The notes: generated from the sequence alone by a model not told the origin. Counted from the stretch's first letter, positions 26,742-35,616 are shown. The stretch is DNA of 64,000 bases from Lachnospiraceae bacterium (GCA_009774215.1 VSNH01000005.1:1-64000), one strand, 5' to 3'. Program-made: numbers and translations.

Positions 26742-26840
26742 GCGTGAAAAGTGCTTCTAAAGACGTCCCGCCATAGGACGGGACGCCAAGAAGCACTAAG
26801 TTTCACGCAGGAGAATGCCTGAAAAGCGGCATTCTCCGCA
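26742..26840 (+). repeat. Structured intergenic repeat, copy A
   Basis: The closing stem GCGTGAAA (26742) pairs with TTTCACGC (26801). Inside, GTGCTTCT pairs with AGAAGCAC, and GTCCCG with CGGGAC, making a nearly continuous nested stem. A second hairpin, GGAGAATGCC with GGCATTCTCC, ends at 26837. It lies in the presumed 5' leader of proC. Copies B-E share the plan. Confidence 0.88.
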
Positions 26841-26924
26841 TTGATTTGGGTCACAGCAGAGCTGTGGCATGGGACATGGCGGTTAACAGGAAATTCGGAA
26901 AGCGGATGGGAAATGGAGGAAAGA

Positions 26925-27719
26925 ATGCAAATCGGATTTATCGGACTTGGAAACATGGCGCGTGCCATCATCGGCGGGATGCTGGAACAGGGGATTGTGT
27001 CTGCGGAAGATATATGCGGCAGCGCGAAAACCCAGAGAACCCGTGACGCGGTGCGGGAGCAGTTCGGCATTGACGTGAAGGCATCCAACGCGGCGGTGGC
27101 GGAGGAGGCACAGACATTGATACTGGCGGTGAAGCCGCAGTTTTTGGCGGGTGTGATTGAGGAGATCAGAGATGCGGTACAGCCGGACACCCTGATGATC
27201 AGTATCGCCGCGGGCAAGACGCTGGAATGGCTGGAGCAGGCTTTTGGCAGGAGAGTGAAGCTGGTGCGCTGTATGCCGAACACCCCGGCGCTTGTGGGGG
27301 AGGGCTGTACGGGCGTCTGCGTGAACGGTGCAGTTTCGGAGGAGGAGACGAAATACAGCCTGCGTCTGATGGAGAGCTTCGGGAAGGCAAGTCTGGTGGA
27401 GGAACGTCTGATGGATGCCGTGGGCGCGGTGAGCGGCTCTTCTCCGGCTTATGTGTTTCTTTTCATTGAAGCGATGGCGGATGCGGGCGTGGCGGCGGGT
27501 ATGCCACGGGCGCAGGCTTACGAGTTCGCGGCGCAGGCGGTTTACGGCAGCGCGAAGCTGGTACTGGAGACGGGAAAACATCCCGGCGAGCTGAAGGACA
27601 TGGTATGTTCTCCCGGGGGCACCACGATAGAGGGTGTGCGCGTGCTGGAGGAGGCAGGGTTCCGCGGTGCAGTGATGGACGCGCTGCTGGCGACAGTAGA
27701 AAAATCCCGAAAACTGTGA
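26925..27719 (+). CDS. proC: Pyrroline-5-carboxylate reductase ProC
   Basis: A 264-residue NAD(P)H enzyme for the last step of proline synthesis. The Rossmann motif GFIGLGNMARAI opens the protein. The conserved C-terminal SPGGTTIEGV and the helix LEEAGFRGAVMDAL are present. GGAGG five bases before the ATG at 26925 fixes the start. It follows structured repeat copy A. Confidence 0.95.
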   Translation: MQIGFIGLGNMARAIIGGMLEQGIVSAEDICGSAKTQRTRDAVREQFGIDVKASNAAVAEEAQTLILAVKPQFLAGVIEEIRDAVQPDTLMISIAAGKTLEWLEQAFGRRVKLVRCMPNTPALVGEGCTGVCVNGAVSEEETKYSLRLMESFGKASLVEERLMDAVGAVSGSSPAYVFLFIEAMADAGVAAGMPRAQAYEFAAQAVYGSAKLVLETGKHPGELKDMVCSPGGTTIEGVRVLEEAGFRGAVMDALLATVEKSRKL

Positions 27720-27746
27720 TTTTGCGAATGGCGTGAGCCGGACTGT
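27717..27746 (+). repeat. Short intergenic repeat, second copy
   Basis: Begins at the proC stop codon; TTTGCGAATGGCG then GAGCCGG matches 6233-6262 with few changes. Confidence 0.35.
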
Positions 27747-27830
27747 GACAGAGCCGTGTCGGAACATCTTGTGTTTTGTAAAAAAATAGTAACAAAATAT
27801 AGAGATAAAACAGGGCCAAATTGTATAAAC

Positions 27831-27859
27831 TTGACAAAGAATAGGCGTTTTGCTAAAAT
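27831..27859 (+). promoter_or_regulatory. Promoter for the cell-wall hydrolase gene
   Basis: TTGACA at 27831 and TAAAAT at 27854 with a 17-base spacer. Confidence 0.75.
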
Positions 27860-27963
27860 AATCCATACTTAACCAAACTGTAACAATTTTGTAACAATCT
27901 TTATCTTTTTTGGTTTATGGGAAACCAAGAGTTTTCTGTATGGATGAAGATGGAGGGATGTTT

Positions 27964-29025
27964 ATGCGGAAAGGGTATAGACTTCTGCTCGCCGGTTTGA
28001 TTCTTGGTCTGTGTTTATGCGGTCTGTCTCTGGATGTACAGGCTACCAGCAGGAATGACTGTCTGGATTCGATGAATGTGGGCGTGTCACAGATCGTAGA
28101 CCCTACGGGAAAAGCGGCGAATGAGGACGCAATCCGGGAACTGACAGAGGTGTCGGAAGCAAACGGCGCAGAGAAGGAGACGGATCTGGTTATGGCTAAT
28201 GTACAGGTGGCCATGAATGTGCGCGCGGAGGCGGACGGGGAATCTGAGAAGGTTGGCCTGCTCTACAAGGACTGCGGCGGCAGAATATTGGAGAGAAAAG
28301 ACGGCTGGACAAGACTTCGGAGCGGGGATCTTGTGGGCTGGGCAAGCGACGACTATCTTCTTTTTGGCGAAGATGCGGAGACGCTTGCCAATGAGGTGGG
28401 AAATCTCATTGTGCAGATTGAGACGGACACGCTCTGCGTGAGAAAAGATCCGGAGACAGAGGCGGAGGCAGTCGGCTTTATCCCACGGGATGAGGAGCTG
28501 GAAATCATCGAGGTACTCGACGAGGACTGGATCAGTGTGGATTATGAGGGCGAGACGGGCTACGTTTCGTCGGAGTATGTGGATATTGATTTTCATATTG
28601 ACGAGGGCGAGACGCTGATTGCGATTCAAAAGAGAGAAGAGGAAGAGCGGCAGGCGAAGCTCACGGCCAACAGGGGCGCTGTGGTTGTCGGAGGCGACGA
28701 CACCAGACTTTTGGCGGCGCTGATATACTGTGAGGCGGGTATCGAGACTTACAACGGCAAGCTGGCGGTAGGAGCCGTGGTGATGAACCGTGTCAGAAGC
28801 GCGGCTTATCCGAATACGATATCGGGTGTTATTTTTGCATCGGGACAGTTTACGCCCGCACTCAACGGCAAGGTGGCCAGAGTGTACGGCGGCGATATCC
28901 CGGAGAGCTGCTGGGAGGCGGCCAGAGCCGCGATCAACGGCGAGACGAACGTGGGCGACGCAACTCATTTCCGGCGCGCCGGAAACCACGAGGGTCTGCT
29001 CATCGACAGACAGGTCTTCTGGTAA
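27964..29025 (+). CDS. Secreted cell-wall hydrolase with two SH3 domains (SleB/CwlJ-type)
   Basis: A 353-residue exported protein. The signal peptide (about 1-27) ends near DVQATS. Two bacterial SH3 domains lie at about 77-135 and 146-205. A charged linker leads to a SleB-like Hydrolase_2 domain (about 245-353) with the presumed catalytic Glu in IYCEAG. The family cleaves peptidoglycan as a lytic transglycosylase or amidase, classically in spore cortex germination; SH3-fused secreted forms occur in vegetative Clostridia. GGAGG seven bases before 27964 decides the start over ATGs at 27958 and 27910. Confidence 0.85.
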   Translation: MRKGYRLLLAGLILGLCLCGLSLDVQATSRNDCLDSMNVGVSQIVDPTGKAANEDAIRELTEVSEANGAEKETDLVMANVQVAMNVRAEADGESEKVGLLYKDCGGRILERKDGWTRLRSGDLVGWASDDYLLFGEDAETLANEVGNLIVQIETDTLCVRKDPETEAEAVGFIPRDEELEIIEVLDEDWISVDYEGETGYVSSEYVDIDFHIDEGETLIAIQKREEEERQAKLTANRGAVVVGGDDTRLLAALIYCEAGIETYNGKLAVGAVVMNRVRSAAYPNTISGVIFASGQFTPALNGKVARVYGGDIPESCWEAARAAINGETNVGDATHFRRAGNHEGLLIDRQVFW

Positions 29026-29027
29026 CA

Positions 29028-29142
29028 GCGTGAAAAGAAGTTCTGGACTTGTGCAGCAAGTCAGGCTCATCGGCAGAGGCCGTCTCGCAAAGAGCTTCTA
29101 TCGTTTCACGCGGGAGAATGCCGAAAAACGGGCATTCTCCGT
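29028..29142 (+). repeat. Structured intergenic repeat, copy C
   Basis: Starts two bases after the hydrolase stop. GCGTGAAA (29028) pairs with TTTCACGC (29104). The interior has GACTTG/CAAGTC. The second hairpin is GGAGAATGCC (29113) with GGCATTCTCC (29131). Confidence 0.87.
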
Positions 29143-29169
29143 ACCGTGTATAGGCAGCAGTGTAAGTTC

Positions 29170-29198
29170 TTGCCATATCGGGGATAATATGAGATAAT
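29170..29198 (+). promoter_or_regulatory. Promoter for the nfeD-SPFH operon
   Basis: TTGCCA at 29170 and GATAAT at 29193, 17-base spacer. A second GATAAT at 29183 is badly placed for this -35. Confidence 0.5.
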
Positions 29199-29280
29199 AT
29201 AGTGAGCAAACGTCCGATGAAATCGGACATGGGGCGTGTAAGCGCGGGTTTGCGAGTCTGTGCCGGAGGGAGGAAACAGA

Positions 29281-29736
29281 ATGGAGATACAGGCGTTAAA
29301 CATGACGGTGGTCTGGCTGGTCATCCTTGTGGCGCTGGTTGTGATAGAACTTTTGACGATGGGGCTCACCACCGTTTGGTTCGCGGGCGGCGCGCTTGTG
29401 GCTTCGCTGGCGTCCTTACTGCATCTGCCGGTTATTTTACAGATGATACTGTTTCTTATTGTCTCGGCGCTGCTCTTGTATTTTACAAGACCGATTGCGG
29501 TAAAATATTTTAACAAAGACCGGGTGCGCACGAACGCGGAGAGCCTTGTGGGGCGGCAGGCCATAGTCATTAGTGAAATTGATAATCTACAGGGCATCGG
29601 ACAGGTGAATGTGGGCGGTATGGAATGGTCCGCGCGGACGAAGACAGACGAGGAGAAGCTGCCTGTGGGAGCCGTGGTGGTCGTGCTTGCCATCAATGGC
29701 GTGAAACTGATTGTGGAAGAAAAGAAAGCGCTGTAA
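29281..29736 (+). CDS. NfeD-like membrane protein
   Basis: A 151-residue protein with two or three membrane segments (about 8-75) and a C-terminal OB-fold domain (about 85-148, GRQAIVISEIDNLQGIGQV). This matches short NfeD proteins that partner SPFH proteins of membrane microdomains. GGGAGG precedes the ATG at 29281. The SPFH gene follows after 32 bases, the standard pairing. Confidence 0.85.
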   Translation: MEIQALNMTVVWLVILVALVVIELLTMGLTTVWFAGGALVASLASLLHLPVILQMILFLIVSALLLYFTRPIAVKYFNKDRVRTNAESLVGRQAIVISEIDNLQGIGQVNVGGMEWSARTKTDEEKLPVGAVVVVLAINGVKLIVEEKKAL

Positions 29737-29768
29737 GCTTTTAATGCTTTCGGAAATGGAGAGGAAAA

Positions 29769-30689
29769 ATGGGTGGACTTGTAGCGTTACTTGTTGTATT
29801 GATTTTGATTGTATTGATTCTGGCATCCTGTATCAAGATTGTGCCGCAGGCGCAGGCTTTCGTGGTGGAGCGGCTGGGCGCATATCAACAGACGTGGTCT
29901 GTGGGACTGCACATCAAGGTTCCCTTTATTGATAAGGTGGCGAAGAGAGTGATTTTGAAGGAGCAGGTGGTGGATTTCGCGCCCCAGCCCGTGATTACGA
30001 AGGATAACGTTACCATGCGGATTGACACGGTGGTCTTTTTCCAGATCACGGATCCGAAGCTTTTTGCTTACGGCGTGGAGAATCCGATTATGGCAATCGA
30101 GAATCTGACGGCGACGACCCTTCGTAATATCATTGGTGAGATGGAGCTCGATCAGACGCTGACCTCCAGAGAGGTGATTAACACGAAGATGCGTGCATCC
30201 CTTGATATCGCCACAGACCCTTGGGGCATCAAGGTGAACCGCGTGGAGCTTAAGAATATCATTCCGCCGGCGGCGATTCAGGACGCCATGGAGAAACAGA
30301 TGAAGGCGGAGCGTGAGCGCCGTGAGGCGATCCTGCGTGCGGAAGGTGAGAAGAAATCCACCATTCTGGTAGCGGAAGGTCAGAAGGAGTCCGCGATTCT
30401 GGAGGCGGAGGCGGAGAAGCAGTCTGCGATCCTGCGTGCGGAGGCCCAGAAGGAGAAAATGATCCGCGAGGCGGAAGGTGAAGCGGAGGCAATCCTCAAG
30501 GTGCAGCAGGCGACGGCGGATGGTATCCGTATGATTCGCGAGGCTGGCGCGGACGAGGCTGTTTTAAAGATCAAGAGTCTGGAAGCCTTCGAGAAGGCGG
30601 CGGACGGGCAGGCGACGAAGATTATCATTCCCTCGGAAATTCAGGGACTGGCGGGACTGGCGGCTTCCGCAAAAGAGGTCTTCAACTAG
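29769..30689 (+). CDS. SPFH/Band 7 protein (QmcA/stomatin-like)
   Basis: A 306-residue membrane-anchored protein. One N-terminal membrane segment (about 2-22) is followed by the Band 7 domain (about 25-185, VPQAQAFVVERLGAYQQTW) and an Ala/Glu-rich coiled coil (about 180-260) with internal repeats. Such proteins oligomerise into membrane scaffolds and often modulate proteases. It is cotranscribed with the NfeD-like gene. Confidence 0.9.
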   Translation: MGGLVALLVVLILIVLILASCIKIVPQAQAFVVERLGAYQQTWSVGLHIKVPFIDKVAKRVILKEQVVDFAPQPVITKDNVTMRIDTVVFFQITDPKLFAYGVENPIMAIENLTATTLRNIIGEMELDQTLTSREVINTKMRASLDIATDPWGIKVNRVELKNIIPPAAIQDAMEKQMKAERERREAILRAEGEKKSTILVAEGQKESAILEAEAEKQSAILRAEAQKEKMIREAEGEAEAILKVQQATADGIRMIREAGADEAVLKIKSLEAFEKAADGQATKIIIPSEIQGLAGLAASAKEVFN

Positions 30690-30721
30690 GAAACCCGGAA
30701 AACAGCATAATGACAAAGATG

Positions 30722-30757
30722 ACAGGACGGTTCTGGAGAGCTGTCCTGTTAAGGTTT
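30722..30757 (+). terminator. Possible terminator after SPFH gene
   Basis: ACAGGAC (30722) pairs with GTCCTGT (30743), loop of 14 bases, followed by TAAGGTTTT. The weak T tract lowers confidence. Confidence 0.4.
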
Positions 30758-30778
30758 TACGTGCAAAGCATTTCGAGT

Positions 30779-30806
30779 TTGCTTATTCGGCAGAGACAGA
30801 TATTAT
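30779..30806 (+). promoter_or_regulatory. Promoter for argF
   Basis: TTGCTT at 30779 and TATTAT at 30801, 16-base spacer. The start site would be very close to the AAGGAGG at 30809, so the leader would be short. Confidence 0.45.
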
Positions 30807-30822
30807 ATAAGGAGGCAGTATC

Positions 30823-31815
30823 ATGGACTTGAAGGGACGCAATTTTTTAAAGCTTCTGGATTTTACGCCGGAGGAAATTACATATATGCTGGATGTGGCG
30901 GTGGATCTGAAGGACAGGAAAAAGAAGGGAATCCCCGTTGACAGTCTGCGGGGAAAAAACGTGGCGCTGATTTTTGAAAAGACTAGTACCAGAACCCGCT
31001 GTGCCTTCGAGGTGGCGGCTCATGATCTTGGTATGGGGACGACGTACTTAGACCCGACAGGCTCCCAGATCGGCAAGAAGGAGAGCATTGCGGACACGGC
31101 GCGGGTTCTGGGGCGCATGTACGAGGGAATCGAGTACCGGGGCTATGGACAGGAAATTGCGGAGGAACTGGCGAAATATGCGGGCGTGCCCGTCTGGAAC
31201 GGCCTGACCAACGAGTTTCACCCGACCCAGATGCTGGCGGATCTTCTGACGATACGGGAACATTTCGGCCGCGTGAAGGGCATTAGGCTGACTTACATGG
31301 GGGATGCCCGCTACAACATGGGTAATTCCCTGATGGTGGCCTGCGCCAAGATGGGGATGCATTTCACGGCATGTACGAATAAAAAGTATTTCCCGGACGA
31401 GGAACTGGTGAAAACCTGCCGGGAGATTGCGGAGGAAAACGGTGGCTCCATCCGTCTGACGGAAGATGTGCCGGGGGGCGTGACGGGAGCGGATGTGGTT
31501 TATACGGATGTGTGGGTGTCCATGGGCGAGCCGGAGCAGGTTTGGGAAGAGAGACTGCATGATCTTGCGCCCTATCAGGTAAACGCGGCGGCGATGGCTC
31601 TCGCCGGAAAAGACGCGGTGTTTATGCACTGTCTGCCTGCGTTCCACGATCACGAAACCGGGATTGGTAAGGAGATCGGGGAAAAGTACGGCATGGCGGA
31701 GCTGGAAGTGACGAACGAGGTTTTCGAGTCGCCGCAGTCCATCGTGTTTGATGAGGCGGAGAACCGTATGCATACCATCAAGGCGGTTATGGCCGTGACG
31801 CTTGGGCTAGCGTGA
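30823..31815 (+). CDS. argF: Ornithine carbamoyltransferase
   Basis: A 330-residue cytosolic enzyme making citrulline from ornithine and carbamoyl phosphate, for arginine synthesis or catabolism. The carbamoyl-phosphate motif STRTR is near residue 55. VWVSMGE (near 230) and MHCLPAFHD (near 270) are the ornithine-specific signatures. AAGGAGG precedes the start. Its stop codon lies inside structured repeat copy D. No other arginine genes are adjacent. Confidence 0.95.
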   Translation: MDLKGRNFLKLLDFTPEEITYMLDVAVDLKDRKKKGIPVDSLRGKNVALIFEKTSTRTRCAFEVAAHDLGMGTTYLDPTGSQIGKKESIADTARVLGRMYEGIEYRGYGQEIAEELAKYAGVPVWNGLTNEFHPTQMLADLLTIREHFGRVKGIRLTYMGDARYNMGNSLMVACAKMGMHFTACTNKKYFPDEELVKTCREIAEENGGSIRLTEDVPGGVTGADVVYTDVWVSMGEPEQVWEERLHDLAPYQVNAAAMALAGKDAVFMHCLPAFHDHETGIGKEIGEKYGMAELEVTNEVFESPQSIVFDEAENRMHTIKAVMAVTLGLA

Positions 31816-31926
31816 GAAGAACTTTTAGCCACTCACAGCAGAGGCTGTTTCGTGGAGAAGTTCTAGGAGTTGCCTTGCAACTCCGTCTCATGCAGGAGAA
31901 TGCCTGAAATGCGGCATTCTCCGCAT
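31810..31926 (+). repeat. Structured intergenic repeat, copy D
   Basis: GCGTGAGA (31810) pairs with TCTCATGC (31886): relative to other copies an A-to-G change is matched by a T-to-C change, so pairing is kept. Interior arms AGAACTT/AAGTTCT and GGAGTTG/CAACTCC are perfect. The second hairpin is GGAGAATGCC (31895) with GGCATTCTCC (31913). The TGA at 31813 is the argF stop. Confidence 0.87.
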
Positions 31927-31953
31927 AATCATGGAGGTGCAACAGTTAAATAC

Positions 31954-32964
31954 ATGAAAACAGACAGATCGGATATTTTAGCATGTCTGCGAAACAGCGA
32001 GGACTATGTGTCGGGGCAGCAGCTCTGCGATCGTCTCGGCGTTTCTCGCACGGCGGTCTGGAAGGCGATCAACCGGCTGAAGGAGGAAGGCTATCAGATC
32101 GAATCGGTGCCGAGCCGTGGCTATCGACTGGTCGAGAGTCCCGCAGACATATATTCGGAGAGTGAGATTGTAAGCAGGCTTCACACAAAATGGGCGGGGC
32201 AGCGGCTTATTTTTTTAGAGAGCACAGGATCCACTAACCCGGACGCCAAACGTTTTGCGGAGGAAGGGGCGCCGCACGGAACCATTGTGGTGGCTGACAG
32301 GCAGACGGCGGGCAGGGGCCGCAGGGGCAGATCGTGGGAGTCGCCTGCGGGCAGCTCCATCTACTTTACGATCGTGATACGCCCATTGTTTTCCCCGGAG
32401 AAAGCATCCATGGTTACACTGGTGATGGCCCTCTCCGTGGCGGAGGCCATCCATGAGGTGACAGGGCTTGAGACAGGCATCAAATGGCCAAATGACATTG
32501 TGGTGAACGGGAAAAAGGTGGTCGGGATTCTGACTGAGATGAGCATGACGCCGGAGATGCATGAGATGCAGTTTCTCGTGGCGGGTGTGGGCGTGAATGT
32601 GAATCAGAATAGGGCGGAAGATTTCCCGGAGGAGATTCGCAAGGCAGCCACTTCCCTGCAAATAGAGGCCGGGCACCAGTTTGACCGGGCCGGGCTGCTG
32701 GCGTGTATTTTGGCGCGGTTTGAGGAAGATTATGAAACGTTTGAGCGGGCGCTTACACTGTCTGAGCTGAAGGAACGGTATGAATCCCGTCTGGTCGGCA
32801 GGAACGCTGTGGTGCGGGTGCTGGATCCGGAGGGGGAGTACACCGGGACTTCAAGAGGGATCACCGAAACGGGGGAGCTGATCGTGGAGAGAGAAAACGG
32901 GGAGCGCATACGGGTTTACGCCGGGGAGGTTTCGGTGCGGGGGCTGTACGGATATGCAGAGTGA
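31954..32964 (+). CDS. birA: Biotin--protein ligase and biotin operon repressor BirA
   Basis: A 336-residue bifunctional protein. A winged helix-turn-helix is at about residues 5-65 (LCDRLGVSRTAVWKAINRL). The ligase domain (about 80-270) carries GRGRRGRSW and KWPNDI, which bind biotinyl-AMP. A C-terminal SH3-like domain completes it. It biotinylates carboxylase subunits and represses biotin genes. The start is forced to 31954: no other start codon fits after the repeat, yet the best GGAGG lies 16 bases away, an unusually long gap. Confidence 0.93.
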   Translation: MKTDRSDILACLRNSEDYVSGQQLCDRLGVSRTAVWKAINRLKEEGYQIESVPSRGYRLVESPADIYSESEIVSRLHTKWAGQRLIFLESTGSTNPDAKRFAEEGAPHGTIVVADRQTAGRGRRGRSWESPAGSSIYFTIVIRPLFSPEKASMVTLVMALSVAEAIHEVTGLETGIKWPNDIVVNGKKVVGILTEMSMTPEMHEMQFLVAGVGVNVNQNRAEDFPEEIRKAATSLQIEAGHQFDRAGLLACILARFEEDYETFERALTLSELKERYESRLVGRNAVVRVLDPEGEYTGTSRGITETGELIVERENGERIRVYAGEVSVRGLYGYAE

Positions 32965-33092
32965 AAAGAACTTTTAAAGCGCAGCAGCAGAGGCTGCATC
33001 GCAAAGTCAGCAAAGCTGACTTGGAAGTTCTGGGAGTTGCTTTGCAACTCCGTTTTGCTCAGGAGAATGCCCGAGATACGGTATGCTCCGTA
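32959..33092 (+). repeat. Structured intergenic repeat, copy E (most diverged)
   Basis: GAGTGAAA (32959) pairs with TTTTGCTC by six Watson-Crick pairs and two wobbles. The interior holds GTCAGC/GCTGAC and GGAGTTGC/GCAACTCC-like arms. The second hairpin GGAGAATGCC (33062) pairs imperfectly with GGTATGCTCC. The TGA at 32962 is the birA stop. Confidence 0.8.
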
Positions 33093-33108
33093 AGTTGAGG
33101 TAAAGATT

Positions 33109-33450
33109 ATGAAAGATGGCAGAATTGTGCTCTGCGGTGCGAACGCCTATGAGCAGAAATATTTTTTTAACGAAAAGTTTGATAAGATTCCGCAGTCCAT
33201 CAAGGATGAGCTGCACATTATCTGCGTGCTGTTCACGGAGGAGGTGGGCGGCATCTTTACGATTGTCTTTGAGGAGGACGGCGGTATTTCTTTGGAGACG
33301 GACGCGGAGGAGGAAGATCTGCTCTACGATGAGATCAGCAGCGGCCTTCTGGTGGGTGAGATCCGCAGGAACAGGCAGGAGATGCTGGAGGCTTTGCAAC
33401 TGTATTATCGGGTGTTTATTCTGCACGAGTCGATACCGGTTGAAGATTGA
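33109..33450 (+). CDS. Conserved hypothetical protein (possibly DUF6145)
   Basis: A 113-residue soluble, acidic protein without membrane segments. It opens MKDGRIVLCGANAYEQKYFF and has an acidic middle (EEEDLLYDEIS). Small proteins like this are found beside birA and dus genes in Lachnospiraceae, and I associate it tentatively with DUF6145. No catalytic motif is evident. A weak GAGG site precedes the ATG. Confidence 0.75.
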   Translation: MKDGRIVLCGANAYEQKYFFNEKFDKIPQSIKDELHIICVLFTEEVGGIFTIVFEEDGGISLETDAEEEDLLYDEISSGLLVGEIRRNRQEMLEALQLYYRVFILHESIPVED

Positions 33451-33539
33451 GCAGCAGCTTAGCGTTTTGGCGTCTAACCGACGCGATATAGCAGTACATG
33501 GCACGGATGAGAAAAGGAATCTGGATTGGGACAGAGGGC

Positions 33540-34511
33540 ATGGGTGATTTACTGAAACCGCTTGCGATCGGCGGCGTTACTTTGGAGAATAATTTGATAC
33601 TGGCTCCCATGGCAGGCGTGACGGACCTGCCTTTTCGTTTGCTGTGCAGCGAACAGGGAGCGGCGCTTGCGGGGATGGAGATGGTGAGCGCCAAAGCCAT
33701 TATGTACGGGAACAAAAATACGGAGGGTCTTCTGGAGATTCATCCCCAGGAGGGTCCGGTTTCCCTGCAGCTGTTCGGTTCAGATCCGAAAATCGTCAGC
33801 GAGATGGCGAAGCGGATTGAGGAACGCCCTTTTGCCGTGCTGGATATCAACATGGGATGCCCTGTGCCGAAGATCGTGAACAACGGGGAGGGCTCGGCTC
33901 TGATGCGGGAGCCGAAACTGGCGGGGGAGATCATTGCCGCCACGGTAAAAGCCATAGAAAAGCCCGTCACGGTAAAGATACGCAAGGGTTTTGACGCGGA
34001 TCATGTCAATGCGGTGGAACTTTCGAAGATTGCGGAGGACGCGGGAGCGGCCGCGGTGGCCGTTCACGGCAGGACGAGAGAACAGTTTTACAGCGGGGAG
34101 GCGGATTGGGAGATCATAGCGAAGGTGAAGGAGGCCGTCGCCATTCCCGTGATCGGAAACGGGGACGTGACGGACGCAGACAGCGCCCGCAGAATGCTTT
34201 TGGAGACGGGCTGCGACGGCGTGATGATCGGCCGCGCCGCCAGAGGGAACCCGTGGCTGTTCGGACAGATTGCCGCTTATTTGAGAGACGGGCAGACGCT
34301 GCCTGCGCCGTCCCTGGAAGAGAAAAAAGAAATGATTCTGCGCCATGCCGCGCTCCAACTGGAAATAAAAGGAGAATACACCGGTGTCCGGGAGATGCGC
34401 AAACACTTGTCATGGTATACGGCCGGCCTGCCCGGCTCCGCCAGACTCAGAGGGTGTATAAATCAGGCGGAGAGTTTTGCGGAGATTGAAAAGCTGGTGG
34501 CATCCATGTGA
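33540..34511 (+). CDS. dusB: tRNA-dihydrouridine synthase DusB
   Basis: An enzyme of about 323 residues, FMN-dependent, reducing uridines in tRNA. The TIM barrel opens LAPMAGVTDLPFR. The catalytic cysteine is in NMGCPVPKIV (near 102). The FMN phosphate region is GNGDVTD, then GCDGVMIGRAARGNPW. An in-frame ATG at 33498 lacks a ribosome site, so I prefer 33540, which has a close GAGGG. Closest to the DusB/NifR3 group. Confidence 0.92.
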   Translation: MGDLLKPLAIGGVTLENNLILAPMAGVTDLPFRLLCSEQGAALAGMEMVSAKAIMYGNKNTEGLLEIHPQEGPVSLQLFGSDPKIVSEMAKRIEERPFAVLDINMGCPVPKIVNNGEGSALMREPKLAGEIIAATVKAIEKPVTVKIRKGFDADHVNAVELSKIAEDAGAAAVAVHGRTREQFYSGEADWEIIAKVKEAVAIPVIGNGDVTDADSARRMLLETGCDGVMIGRAARGNPWLFGQIAAYLRDGQTLPAPSLEEKKEMILRHAALQLEIKGEYTGVREMRKHLSWYTAGLPGSARLRGCINQAESFAEIEKLVASM

Positions 34512-34679
34512 GCGGCGTTGGAGCGGATGACATTCCTGCGTCGAATCTGCTCCGTAATTTGATGACATGCCTGCGCGCACAGAGACATATACTGTGTCAG
34601 AACGGGAGACGGAGAGGCGGCTTAGATATTTCGCCTGCGGATCCGCCCCGTAAAATGCTCTGACATGGAGGAAAGTTGA
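34512..34679 (+). other. Intergenic region with two hairpins
   Basis: GGAGCGGAT (34529) pairs with ATCTGCTCC, and GGCGG with CCGCC (34616-34649). Both hairpins end in CCGTAA. The first loosely resembles the second hairpin of the A-E repeats but there is no GCGTGAAA stem. Confidence 0.3.
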
Positions 34680-35546
34680 ATGGAAGCGCAGACGATTTTA
34701 TATTTTCGCCCTGCGGAGGAGCAGATGCATAAAAACACAGCGGCCAAGAGACACTGGTGGGAGAATGCTTCCCTGACGGGAAAAGTTTTGCCGGCGGAAA
34801 CGACGGGCGGATTTTTTGTACCTGTGGACTGCCAAGTTCCGGCTTTTTACTATAAAAAGAAGCCGTGGCCGGGAGAAGTTTTGCTGCAGGCCATGGAGAC
34901 CGCGCGGAATGGTGCGCCAGGACTGGCGGACGCATATCTTCATCCGCAGATAATGACACTTATGTCAGATGAATATATAAACCGATGGGAACCGCGTCGG
35001 GAGACTGTGGAAAGGCTGGCGGCCGCCCTGCTGGCATCTTGTGCAGCCGACTGTCTGTACCGCAGGGGCAGGGTAACGGTACTGCTCGGCAGACCGGAGG
35101 ATACCGACTGGCAGATGGGGATGACAAGACGGCTTCTGACACCGTATCTGCCGAGAATCAACAGCCTGTGCTTTTGCTATGAGGAGGTGGAAGGATTGGA
35201 CATCTGGGAGGAGACGGCGGATGAACTGGAAGCCTATGGGTATGATTACGGGCTTGTGCCGGAAATGCGTCCTTATCTGGCTTCGGCGGAAGGACTTTGC
35301 TGCGGCAGGGAAAAGTACGGCGGGGTGATTTTGGATTACGCGGATGTGCAGAGGCAACCCAGGGTGGAGCGGGAGGGGCAGACGATCTATGCGGATCTGG
35401 CCTCCAATCCCCAAAAGGAGTTAAGCTGTGCCAGAAAAAACGGGCGGATTCTCTACAGTTCGCCCCTCAAATATCTTGACACTATAGTCAAAAGTGGGTA
35501 TGATAAAAAAATGTATGCAGAGGCAATGAGCAGCGCGCAGACGTAA
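34680..35546 (+). CDS. Conserved hypothetical protein
   Basis: A 288-residue soluble protein I do not recognise. It is rich in aromatic residues, with Cys-containing segments around [10 protein letters not shown] and [10 protein letters not shown]. No membrane segment, signal peptide or known motif is visible. GGAGG nine bases before the ATG supports the start. The promoter of greA lies inside its 3' end. Confidence 0.7.
   Translation: MEAQTILYFRPAEEQMHKNTAAKRHWWENASLTGKVLPAETTGGFFVPVDCQVPAFYYKKKPWPGEVLLQAMETARNGAPGLADAYLHPQIMTLMSDEYINRWEPRRETVERLAAALLASCAADCLYRRGRVTVLLGRPEDTDWQMGMTRRLLTPYLPRINSLCFCYEEVEGLDIWEETADELEAYGYDYGLVPEMRPYLASAEGLCCGREKYGGVILDYADVQRQPRVEREGQTIYADLASNPQKELSCARKNGRILYSSPLKYLDTIVKSGYDKKMYAEAMSSAQT
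35476..35504 (+). promoter_or_regulatory. Promoter for greA inside the upstream gene
   Basis: TTGACA at 35476 and TATGAT at 35499 with a 17-base spacer, within the last codons of the preceding gene. Confidence 0.7.
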
Positions 35547-35616
35547 AATGGAAAAATGGCGGTTTTCCGGCGGCGCTGTGATAGTAATATATTGTAGGAA
35601 AGGAAGAGTTTTTACC

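Noticed and set aside
34512..34679. Sixth copy of the structured repeat
   Set aside because: It has a GGAGC...GCTCC hairpin ending CCGTAA but lacks the GCGTGAAA closing stem and the GAATGCC core.
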